Part shown: piece after piece, positions 44,168 through 52,703 of the stretch | Numbering within the stretch: the first letter of the stretch is position 1 | Layout: the number at the start of each line of letters is the position of its first letter | Assembly (NCBI GenBank): GCA_037447655.1 | Contig: JBBHKE010000227.1 | Coordinates: forward strand, 99,962 to 161,961 | Length of the DNA: 62,000 nt | Source: Zygnema cylindricum | Lineage: Eukaryota; Streptophyta; Zygnematophyceae; Zygnematales; Zygnemataceae | Reading direction: 5' to 3' | The notes under the pieces: model-generated | Seen by the model: only the letters and a program-made list of their open reading frames with translations | What the model was told of the DNA's origin: nothing | Databases searched by the model: none | Program-made: the position numbers and the translations under genes

Positions 44168-46001
44168 GGTTATGGGCCCACCATCTAGGGTGCCTATGTT
44201 CGATGGAACAGACTTCACTTATTGGGAGTTTACAATGGCGGGATTGCTTTTTGAGAAGCACTTATGGGGAATCGTTTCGGGACAAGTGAGATGTCCGCCA
44301 CCTGGCTTTGGAGGAGCTTACTATGGAGATTCATCTGAGGCTGCCCAGAATATCATCCGGAGCTCAGATGCAACGGAAGGTGAAGGGAAGAATCTTTCCG
44401 TGGATGGGGAAATAGGGGAGAAGGAAAAAGGGACACCTATGGTGAGGGGAGCTAGGCTCTCAGCTATGGTACCACATGTAGGGATTAAAACTGAGGAAAA
44501 TGACAGAAAAATATGGGAATACAAAAACACTATAGCAAAACATCTCATACTTAGATATGTGTGTAAGTCGATAGCTATCACTCTTTTAAGTCTAACCAAG
44601 TCTTCAGAGATATGGGAAGTACTAATTCAGATTTATAAGAGTGAGACTATTCAGAGGCAGCAATTAGTAAAACAGGAAATAGATGCCTATGTTTATAAAG
44701 GCGGTAGCATGATAGAGTTTTGCAATGATATTGCTGCGTTATATGTTGAGCTAGCTAGTGCGGGATGTGTAGAATCTGAGGAGGGTAAGATTAATACACT
44801 ACTTATGAAACTCCCAAGTGAGTACGAAAGCATTATTTATCGTATGCAGGCAAGGGATGGCTCCTCATGGACTTGGAGCTTTACCATGGGGATAATTCTT
44901 GTGAGGGAAAGCACTTTGGAGCTTCGAAGGGGAAAGGACAGGGTCAATGCTTTTTCAGCTGGTGGTGATTGGCGGAAGCGTGATGAGAGGAACGGTGGTG
45001 ACGAGCGGAAGCGTGATGAGAGGAAGAAAGACAAAGGTAAACCTTATCGGAACTTTGGTGGAAAAAGAGGGAGAAGAAAAGACACGGGATCTTTGAAAAA
45101 AGGGGTTTGCTTCTTTTGTAGGGAACCTGGTCATTATATGGAAGAATGCCCTTGTTTGGAAAAACTTAGAAGTTGGAATGTGGATGAGGAGGAAGAAGGG
45201 GAAGAGGAGAAAGAGGATGAAGATATTTTAGAGCTTCTCCAGATTAGTAGTATGGGGAAGAAAGAAAAGCACACAGTAATTGCACGAAGGCAACAGTGTG
45301 CTTTTGGAGGTATAAGGGAAGTAAAGAGAGAGGAGGTACTTGAGGATGTCGAGGAGTGTAGAGTGTATGACTTAGAAATGAGTAAGTCGGATCTAGGACC
45401 AATTATTGAAAAAGGGAAAAATAAAAATAATGAGGAGAATTTTTTAGAAAAAGAAAACTGGTCGGAAAAGGAGACTTCAACGGATTCCGAGGAAAGGGGA
45501 GAAGTGAAACTAGGAGTGTTAAAGGATAAGGAAGAAGAGGAATACTTAATGAAAGGTTTAGGGGAGGAGAAAGGTTTATTGGGAATAAATTTAGAAAGTG
45601 AGAGTGGAAAGAAATCCATGGGAGAGAGTGAGGAAAGTTCATGTTTTGGGGGTAATGGGTTTGACCTCACTAAAGGGAGTGATGGTATTTATGAAGGTGT
45701 GCCTGTAAAAGGGTTAGCCTCAGGGTGTGTGCTGCAGATTGGAGATGGGGCTGGTTGTTTGAATTGCAAGAGGGAAAGTGGATTTAGTGTGGATAGAAAA
45801 GAGATAAGGTGGATAAAATCTTTGCTCGGATTTATGATAAGTGGGATGCTAAATGAAATGTGTGATGCAGTTATAATTTCATTTCATCTAATGCAGTGTT
45901 TTAAATACGAGAGCATATTTCTTAAGTTATATAAAAGGAAAAAGAAAAGAAAAAGGAAAAAGGGAAGGGAGTGTTTTGTTTATTTTGTTTGTAAGAGTTG
46001 A
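44148..46001 (+). CDS. Gag-zinc knuckle-acidic linker-RNase H-like remnant fusion protein of element A
   Basis: 617 codons, no interruption. Residues 10-270 form a copia-type Gag (UBN2 class: FDGTDFTYWEF, LLFEKHLW, YVYKGGSMIEFCND, LPSEYESII). Residues 271-318 are a basic Arg/Lys/Glu linker. Residues 321-334 are a complete CX2CX4HX4C zinc knuckle (CFFCREPGHYMEEC). Residues 345-500 are strongly acidic. Residues 511-560 align with copia RNase H: SDGIYEGVPVKGLASGCVLQ matches SDASYGDVPSRKSTTGFVLQ of element B, and WIKSLL matches WVKSIL, but the part with the catalytic Glu is gone. A basic KRKKKRKRKK tail closes it. Translation starts at an ATG 20 bases before the end of the 5' LTR, so the primer-binding site is read as codons. 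The protein probably packages element RNA using enzymes of a relative. Confidence 0.85.
   Translation: MEVSEFQVMGPPSRVPMFDGTDFTYWEFTMAGLLFEKHLWGIVSGQVRCPPPGFGGAYYGDSSEAAQNIIRSSDATEGEGKNLSVDGEIGEKEKGTPMVRGARLSAMVPHVGIKTEENDRKIWEYKNTIAKHLILRYVCKSIAITLLSLTKSSEIWEVLIQIYKSETIQRQQLVKQEIDAYVYKGGSMIEFCNDIAALYVELASAGCVESEEGKINTLLMKLPSEYESIIYRMQARDGSSWTWSFTMGIILVRESTLELRRGKDRVNAFSAGGDWRKRDERNGGDERKRDERKKDKGKPYRNFGGKRGRRKDTGSLKKGVCFFCREPGHYMEECPCLEKLRSWNVDEEEEGEEEKEDEDILELLQISSMGKKEKHTVIARRQQCAFGGIREVKREEVLEDVEECRVYDLEMSKSDLGPIIEKGKNKNNEENFLEKENWSEKETSTDSEERGEVKLGVLKDKEEEEYLMKGLGEEKGLLGINLESESGKKSMGESEESSCFGGNGFDLTKGSDGIYEGVPVKGLASGCVLQIGDGAGCLNCKRESGFSVDRKEIRWIKSLLGFMISGMLNEMCDAVIISFHLMQCFKYESIFLKLYKRKKKRKRKKGRECFVYFVCKS
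44168..44182 (+). promoter_or_regulatory. Primer-binding site of element A, matching the initiator tRNA-Met anticodon arm
   Basis: GGTTATGGGCCCACC follows the LTR terminus CA directly. Its reverse complement GGTGGGCCCATAACC matches the anticodon stem-loop of plant initiator tRNA-Met (anticodon CAT within GGGCCCATAACCC) as I recall that sequence. Priming by an internal half-tRNA of this kind is known for Drosophila copia and yeast Ty5; most plant copia elements use the 3' end of the same tRNA instead. Confidence 0.75.
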
Positions 46002-46016
46002 AAGGAAGTAGACTAG

Positions 46017-46029
46017 AAAATAAGGGGAG
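46017..46029 (+). other. Polypurine tract of element A
   Basis: AAAATAAGGGGAG directly before the 3' LTR start. The same GGGGAG-TG junction is present in G (39441-39451) and, on the minus strand, in B, E and F. Confidence 0.85.
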
Positions 46030-47376
46030 TGTTGATATTTGGGTATTTTCTAGGTCTTTGTTAGATAGAGAAGAGTAGAGGCAGTCTGCCTCTGACTCCC
46101 TCCTCCAAGCCCCCACACTTGTCGTAGTCACTGAAGGCTGGAGAGGGAGCTAGAGCCATGGCTGCCTAAGCTTTCCAGAGAGACAGGAATAGATAATATA
46201 GGTATGTTTACCAAAAATGTATTTGACGGACCCAGGAATTGATCCTGGTACCTACCGTCCGTCAACAGTTCAGTAGCCGTCAGCTTTGTCCATTTAGTCT
46301 ACGAATAGTGCTACTACGCTTAGGGTTTGATAAATATTTAAACAGTTATAGATAGGATCTTCCATTTAACTGGGTTACGATGTTTACTACATAGAGACAG
46401 TTTAGTTTAGTACGGAGTACAGTACGGGTACGGAACGGATACCGCGCATTTGTTTCGATAGCGAAACAAATACCGCGCACCAATTTTCAACGGCTACAAT
46501 TGAATGCCGAAATACATCGGACGGCCGTGATTAGCGCCGGCTACGCGAAAGGATAATTTGGCGGTTTGCAGACGCCGCCACTCCGGATGACACGTGGCAA
46601 CATCGTACAGGATTACGTAATTTCCGGAACGGCAGAAAACAAATCCGGGAATTACAAATGTCGCACTATGGCGACATCGTACAATGTACGTACAGAAAGT
46701 ACTCCGGCACTTGTACTTTTTCGTACGGTGTTTTTATGACGCGGCATGACCTGGTGCCACGTGGAGAGATGAGATTGGGAGGCAGGAATTCCGGAGATTA
46801 TAAGAGCGAATCCGGATAGGACATTTGTTGGCTTTTTAGCCATGTTGTACGATGACCGTACAGAAGGTACACCGGCATCTGTACCTTTGTGTACTATACA
46901 GTAATGTGATTGGTCCGTACCTCAGTAGATAGAGTTTTAGAGAGGGGATAGGACTTAGAAAATTCTGGGTAAGTAGCTGCCTCTCCTAGAGAGCACCCTG
47001 TATAAATGGCAAACTTTGGCCAGCCATAACTATCAATTTACTTGACCATTTTCAGTGATTCTTTTTGCTGCGGACTCAGGGGAGTCCAGGCTACACAGGG
47101 GTGTAGTCGGTCAGAGTTTTTGTCTGCCAGGGTGGCTGTATTTCTAAGGGAAAGTCAAAGTGGGTGAATGTGTCCAAATCTCATATTCTAACTTTGCATT
47201 CTGTGGTGGAACTGAGCACACAGAAAGTGTTATTTCACAGGGGTGAATCAATATTGGGGTTCTGACTGTCAAGGGGTCAGTCACTTGGGTTTATATTAAC
47301 TTGGAGTCGGCACTATCTAGATTAGCTTCTTTTGGATCTGCATACTCTGAGGGCCAATGGAGGTCTCAGAGTTTCA
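46030..47376 (+). repeat. Element A 3' LTR
   Basis: Same length (1,347 bp) as the 5' copy. The differences I noticed are CTCCGGCAC for CTCCAGCAC, CTCTCCTAGAG for CTCTCCCAGAG and CACAGGGGTG for CACAAGGGTG. It carries the same TATA box at 47001-47007. Confidence 0.92.
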
Positions 47377-47381
47377 CAAGC
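47377..47381. other. Target-site duplication of element A, right copy (CAAGC)
   Basis: Exact match to 42816-42820. After it, element B's LTR continues TACCACTAATCTGTCAAGC. Confidence 0.95.
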
Positions 47382-47735
47382 TACCACTAATCTGTCAAGC
47401 TACCATTGAGCTATTACTAAGCTACCACTGAGCTATCACTAAGCTAACTAGAATCGTATCTATTGCAGTTGCTCTATCCTGTACAGAATCACATTAAGAA
47501 TATCAGACGTTGCGTTGTCCTATCTGTGATGCAGCTTCGCTGTTGCGCTGCTCTGCTGCTGCGTTGCTCTGCAGTATAGCAGCTGCTCTGCTGTATAGCA
47601 GCTCCGCTGCTGTATAGCAGCTGCGCTGCTCTGTTGTATAGCAGCTGCGCTGCTCTGTCTGTATAGCAGCTGCGCTGCTTTGTCTGTAAAGCAACTGCAC
47701 TGCTCTGAGACTGAAAGCTTTCCAAAAAGACAACA
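47382..47735 (-). repeat. Element B 3' LTR, part 2, with internal tandem repeats
   Basis: Matches 52359-52698. The stretch 47540-47700 holds imperfect copies of a unit of about 24 bp, GCTCTGCTGTATAGCAGCTG, rich in the palindrome CAGCTG. The 5' LTR has fewer or differently ordered units, which accounts for the length difference. The minus-strand polypurine tract (complement CTCCCCTA) adjoins at 47736. Confidence 0.8.
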
Positions 47736-47895
47736 CTCCCCTAAAGCTTTAGACTCAGTATCCAGGCGCAGCTGCGGTGATAAACTAGCGCAGCATCGCA
47801 TCATAGCAGTATACCAATTAGCAAGTCACCCAGTCCCATTACCTCACAATAGTGGAATTATTGCAGAGTGACAGTATAGCACTGCAGCAATTCAA

Positions 47896-50800
47896 CTATT
47901 CACTTAATCCCACTGCGTCCCTACAATACTTCAACTCAGGAGCAAGAAAGGCTTCAGTGAGCATATCAGCAATCATTTTTGAATCTGGCAAATAACATAA
48001 TTTAATCACTCTAGAGAACACCTTTTCTCTTACAAAGTGTAATCGTACATCCATGTGCTTGCTTTTGAAGTGATGACTCGGGTTAGAAGCAATGGCAATG
48101 GCAGCCTGGTTATCACACCAGATCACCTGTGGACGAACTTGCATGTATCCTAGTTCTTGTAATATGGATTTTACCCATAAGAGTTCTTTGAGGGCCGAGC
48201 TTGCTGCCATATATTCTGCCTCCATTGTCGACTGTGCTATAACCTTTTGAAGTTTGCTGCTCCAACAGCAAGTACTGTTCCCAATTTGTAGAACGAATCC
48301 CGTGGTGGATTTCCGGCTTGGCACGTCGCCATAGCTTGCATCACTCCATGTTTGCACCTTTACTTCTCCTCCGCCTAGAGTGAGTTTGGGATCTTTGGTT
48401 CCTGCTAAATATCTTAAAACTCTCCTTGTTCTATCAAGATCAGATTTTCTCGGATTTTCTAGACTCCTGCTCAGTACCCCGACTGCTGCAGCAATGTCAG
48501 GACGGGTACAGTTCATGAAATATATTAAGCTTCCCACTATCTGTCTATAAGGTATTAGTGTCATAGGATCATTCTCCCTTGACTCTAAATACTCGCTAAC
48601 AATGACACCTGTTTCTGTCTCTTCTCCCTCTAACTTCTGCCGAAACTCCATTGGAGTTAGACATCCTTTTGCCACCCGCATTCCGTACTCATCCAACATG
48701 TTTCCAATAGCCTCTTTTTGAGTCAATTTTATTATTTTCCTATTTCTGTCCCTCTCTACCTGGATACCCAAAATAAATTTTGCCTCACCGAGGTCTTTCA
48801 TTTCGAACCGTGAGTTTAGAGCGGTTTTGATTTTGTTAATTTCAGCCATTGATTTGCTAATTAATAGCAAATCATCTACATATACTGCTATATACACTAT
48901 CCCATTTTCACCCTTTAAAACGTAGACAGAGTGATCAGAACTTATCTTTTGAAATCTTAGACTAGTCAAGAATTCAACAAGCTTTATATTCCACTGTTTG
49001 GGGGCCTGTTTTAGGCCGTACAAAGATTTTAGCAACTTGCATACTAAGTGCTCTTTTCGTGGTTCCACATACTTTTCAGGCTGCTGCATGTAAATGGTCT
49101 CTTCTAGTTCTCCATGTAAAAAGGTCGTTTTTACATCCATCTGATGAATTTCCATATCTTCTATAGCAGCTAGGGACAGCAAAATCCTAACTGTTGGAAA
49201 TCTTATAACCGGAGAAAATGTTTATTCAAAATCGATTCTTTCCTTTTGATTGTACCCCTTCGCCACAAGTCTAGCCTTATAGCGTTCAATGGTGTTATCA
49301 TGATTTAACTTCACCTTGAATACCCATTTGCTGCCGATCGCTTTTCGGTCTGGAAGAAGGTCGACAAGCTCCCATGTTTGAGCCTCCATGATCGACTGCA
49401 TTTCGTCGTTTGCCGCCTCAATCTAGTGATTCCGCTCTGGTGATGAGAAGGCCTCTTGGATGGTCAAAGGCTCCCCTGAGACTGCCGAGTAGGCAAAGTG
49501 AGAGCTTGCTTTTAGGCGGCTGCTTGATCTTCTCCCCCTCGGAAATTCTGAGGCTGAGATCGTCGGATACCGCGCATTGCGCTGATTGCGCTGATTGCGC
49601 TGGTTGCAATCCGTGTGTATTGACTGCTCTTGGTCCATCTGGACCCGAAGTTCGTGAGGAATTTGGAGAGAGGCTGACTCCGAAGTCATTACCGGAGTTT
49701 GTGGAATCTGCGCGACAATTTCCTGCATGCAATCTAAGATGACATACTCCTGTACTTTTTGTTGCTTTTGCTTCTCTGTCATTTGAAATAAATCTATGGA
49801 GTCTAGTTCATCTTTAACAATGATGTTTCTAGCTACAACGATTTTCTGCCTTTAAAACACAAAGACTCTATAACCTTTTGAGTGATCATCATATCTTGAC
49901 AGAATACCCGGTAATCCCTTCGGTTCCATTTTCCATCTATCTTTAGATGTATCCAATATAAAGCATTGACTACCAAAGACCTTAAAATGGCTAACATCTG
50001 GTTTGGTACCTGTCCAGATTTCGTAAGGAGTTGTTTCTACCGATCTTGATCCTATCCTATTTTTAATATAAACTGCACAATTCGGAGCCTCAGCCCAGAA
50101 TTTCGGATCCACATTTTTATTTGCGAGCATAGAACTAGAGCTTTCCGTGAGAGTTCTATTCAGTCTTTTCGACACCCCATTTTGTTCCGGTGAATATGGA
50201 ACAGTTAATAGATGACTGATGCCTTCTTCGAGTAAAATGGTTTCAAATTCTTTCGATGTATATTCACCACCATTGTCCAATCTGAGCTGTAAAATAGATG
50301 AATTATGAAGTTTTTCAGCCCATGCTTTATTGTGTTTGAAGTGACCAAACACTTCACTCTTCTCCTTCATAAAGTAAACTTTTGTAAACCTGGAGAAATC
50401 ATCTGTAAAGGTGACCATATATTTCATCCCTCCGGCAGATGGAACCTTCGCCGGACCAAAGACATCCGAATGAATTTGTTGTAAAAGTTTCGTTGACCGA
50501 TGCTCAGACTCCTTAGGGAATGGCAATCTCTGGATTTTGCCTAAAGCGCAACCATCGCAAGTTTTGACCTGCCCATCTGTGATTGATACACCCTCTATTT
50601 TTCCAGCAGTGACCATTTTCCTCAAACTATCATAATTTACATGGCCTAATCTTTTATGCCACAACTCCTCTGAGTGCAAAACACCGGAGTACAAAACATC
50701 ATTCTCTTTTGTATTAGCCATATCAATGCGATACATCTTACTACTATCTCTAGTACCTGTAACCGCAACCTTGCCATTTTTTCTAACAACTTGCCGACCA

Positions 50801-51237
50801 TTTTTCAAATTAACCTCAAAGCCTTTGCTCTCTACCAACGACGTAGAAAACAGATTTTTCTTAAAGTCAGGCACAAATAAGATATAATGAAGAGTCCTTT
50901 CAAGTGCTTTTCCCTCTACATCAACTAGTAAGGATACATCACCCACAGCATGAGTTTGGACACTCATTCCACAAGCATAATAAATATTTTTCTCCGGCGT
51001 TGCTTTCAGATTTTTGAAGATGGCCTTGTTCAGCACATGTGGGCTGACGCTCTTGTATCCATTATCCATCCGGGGTCCTTCGCGCCCTCCATTGCAGCCG
51101 CCATAGCGAATAGATCCGTATTGTCCTCTGTAGAAACCGTCAAAGTCTCGTCTAGGAGCGACGAAGAAGCCGAAAATAGTGCATTTCCACGAGGTGTAGT
51201 CCCCGTGAAGCCTTTGTAAAATTGGCTTTGTTGCCAT
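47896..51237 (-). pseudogene. Element B pol (integrase, RT, RNase H), three in-frame stops
   Basis: One continuous frame runs from 51237 down to 47896, broken by stops at 49852-49854, 49423-49425 and 49222-49224. Integrase blocks: HKRLGHVNYDSLRKM, CDGCALGKIQRLPF, HSDVFGPAKVPSAGG, LRLDNGGEYTSKEF and YSPEQNGVSKR; the last has Lys where the DDE Glu is expected. RT blocks: IHQMDVKTTFLHGELEE, LYGLKQAPKQW and YVDDLL. RNase H blocks: TWSDASYGDVPSRKSTTGF, MEAEYMAASSALKE, WCDNQAAIAIASNPSHHFKSKH and MLTEAF, then a stop. The 428-codon RT/RNase H part (49182-47896) is intact. The TAG at 49423 sits where relatives have Trp. Not functional as a whole. Confidence 0.88.
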
Positions 51238-51415
51238 CCCGGCCGGTATAAACCTGTATCGTTAGCTTTTTTAAGCTTAGGACAAAATTTGTATCCATGA
51301 CCTCTCTTACTATAATAAAAGCATGCATTGTTGGATTGTTTATTTCCACCTTGATTAAAATGTCTGAACTGATTAAACTGATTCCTTTGCTGATTAAACA
51401 ATCCTTTTCTCTCAA
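51030..51415 (-). pseudogene. Element B gag end and protease, frameshifted
   Basis: The frame 51401-51030 gives a degenerate zinc knuckle (CFYYSKRGHGYKFC, second Cys changed to Tyr) and the protease active-site region WIMDTRASAHMC, where the family has D-S/T-G-A; Gly is replaced by Arg. It ends in a stop and the pol frame continues one frame over. Both substitutions are explained by a single G-to-A change on the sense strand. Confidence 0.75.
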
Positions 51416-51493
51416 AGTCTGAATTAAAAGCCTCTACTTGCTCAACATTGAGAATATTAGATGTAGCTTCCTCCTCTAGTAAAATATTGATGG

Positions 51494-52048
51494 CTAACTG
51501 TAAAGTCTAGCTTGTTTGAGCATGTCAGATGCTCCTTTCATACTACGAGGGAGACCCCTCATGAGCAATACTGCTTGTTGAAAAGGAGGAAACACCCCAC
51601 CCTCAGAAGCATGTGCATCTACAAGGATACGAAATTTGTTAGAATATTCAGCCATTGTACCGCCAGTGTACTTATAGCCCCAAATTTTTCTAGCCAAAAG
51701 AAGCTCTTCCTGGACATTGGCCTTTTCATAATCACTTTTAAGAAATTTCCAGATATCAATTGTTTTTTTCATCTTTATCCGAGACATAGCTAAGTTCTCA
51801 GATATACAAAAATTCAGAATAGAACGAGCTTGCGTATTTTTCTTAGACCATGATGGATTAGATTCATCCAGCGAACCATCCAATATATCCAAAAGATTGA
51901 CATTTTCAAAATGTGTCTCCACCATATCCGCCCAGTAAACATACTTATCCCCAGAAAAGATAGGAATTCTTGATGACAGGCCCATAACCTGTTGTTCTAC
52001 AACCACCGGTGCAGGTGGAGGAGCAGCAGTAGTAGTAGAAGTAGACAT
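51494..52048 (-). pseudogene. Element B gag, N-terminal part
   Basis: 184 codons. It starts in the 5' LTR with a Ser/Thr/Pro/Val-rich leader, then VMGLSSRIPIFSGDKYVYWA across the primer-binding site, followed by UBN2-type Gag (WKFLKSDYEKANVQEELLLA, MAEYSNKFRILVDAHASEGG, RGLPRSMKGASDMLKQA). It stops at 51494, where a one-base shift separates it from the downstream Gag/zinc-knuckle frame. Confidence 0.8.
51979..51989 (-). promoter_or_regulatory. Primer-binding site of element B
   Basis: Sense-strand GGTTATGGGCC immediately after the 5' LTR end ...GAACAACA. It is 11 bases complementary to the anticodon arm of initiator tRNA-Met, as in element A; the match stops after that. Confidence 0.65.
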
Positions 52049-52698
52049 GATACACTCTCAGAAGCTATCAAGAATCCTACCAAACAGCTGTTCTTAAGTG
52101 CTCACCAATTCTTATACCACCATCCAAACCTCACAAAACTCTATCAAAATATAGAGTAGCATAAACACTGACAACTCCCAAAGTAATAGCACAATTAACT
52201 CGACAGCACTCAAGATATAATACTCAGAAGTTTCCCAAAAACTATCTGCAGTTTTACTACTTGGAAGTCTGGATACATAATATGTTATGAGTCCTAAGTC
52301 TTATACTTGTGTTGAACTGGCAACACTTATGTACTTGAGAGGTACATCAAACCACCAAGCTACCACTAATTTGTCAAGCTACCATTGAGCTATCACTAAG
52401 CTACCACTAAGCTATCAGTAAGCTAACTGGAATCGTATCTATCGCAGTTGCTCTATCCTGAACAGAATCACATTAAGAATATCAGACGTTGCGTTGTCCT
52501 GTCTGTGTTGTAGCTTCGCTGCTGCGCTGCTCTGCTGCTGCACTGCTCTGCTGTATAGCTGTATAACAGCTGCTCTTCTGTATAGCAGTTGCTCTGCTGT
52601 ATAGCACCTGCGCTGCTCTGTCTGTATAGCAGCTGCGTTTCTTTGTCTGTAAAGCAGCTGTGCTGCTCTGAGACTGAAAGCTTTCCAAAAAGACAACA
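51990..52698 (-). repeat. Element B 5' LTR
   Basis: On the + strand it runs TGTTGTTCTACAACC...AAAAAGACAACA. It contains the gag start codon (complement at 52046-52048) and the CAGCTG-rich tandem repeats at about 52530-52660. Confidence 0.85.
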
Positions 52699-52703
52699 AA
52701 ATG

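Larger units (their letters stand above)
42821..47376 (+). mobile_element. Copia element A: young non-autonomous retrotransposon encoding only a Gag-RNase H-like fusion
   Basis: Complete LTR element of 4,556 bp. Both LTRs are 1,347 bp with TG...CA ends; I noticed only three differences between them. It has a perfect 5-bp duplication CAAGC, a primer-binding site directly after the 5' LTR, a polypurine tract directly before the 3' LTR, and one intact 617-codon ORF. There is no protease, integrase or RT, so mobilisation must rely on enzymes from another copia element. Related copies are F (57585-61905) and G (38111-40561). It is the youngest insertion in the nest. Confidence 0.92.
42451..52698 (-). 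mobile_element. Ty1/copia element B, complete but dead; contains element A
   Basis: Minus-strand LTR retrotransposon. The 5' LTR is 51990-52698. The 3' LTR is 42451-42820 plus 47382-47735, split by element A. The internal region is 47736-51989 with gag, protease, integrase, RT and RNase H in copia order. Near-duplicate flanks AAATT (42446-42450) and AAATG (52699-52703) mark the target site inside element D's RT. LTRs are about 709 and 724 bp and clearly diverged, and the 3' LTR terminus has mutated (TATTATTC for TGTTGTTC), so it is older than A. Confidence 0.85.

Noticed and set aside
45134-45670. Ser-rich minus-strand frame
   Set aside because: It is antisense to the acidic linker of element A's ORF; the same artefact occurs opposite G and F.
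47489-47804. Gln/Ser/Cys/Tyr-repeat proteins
   Set aside because: They arise from the minisatellite in element B's LTR.
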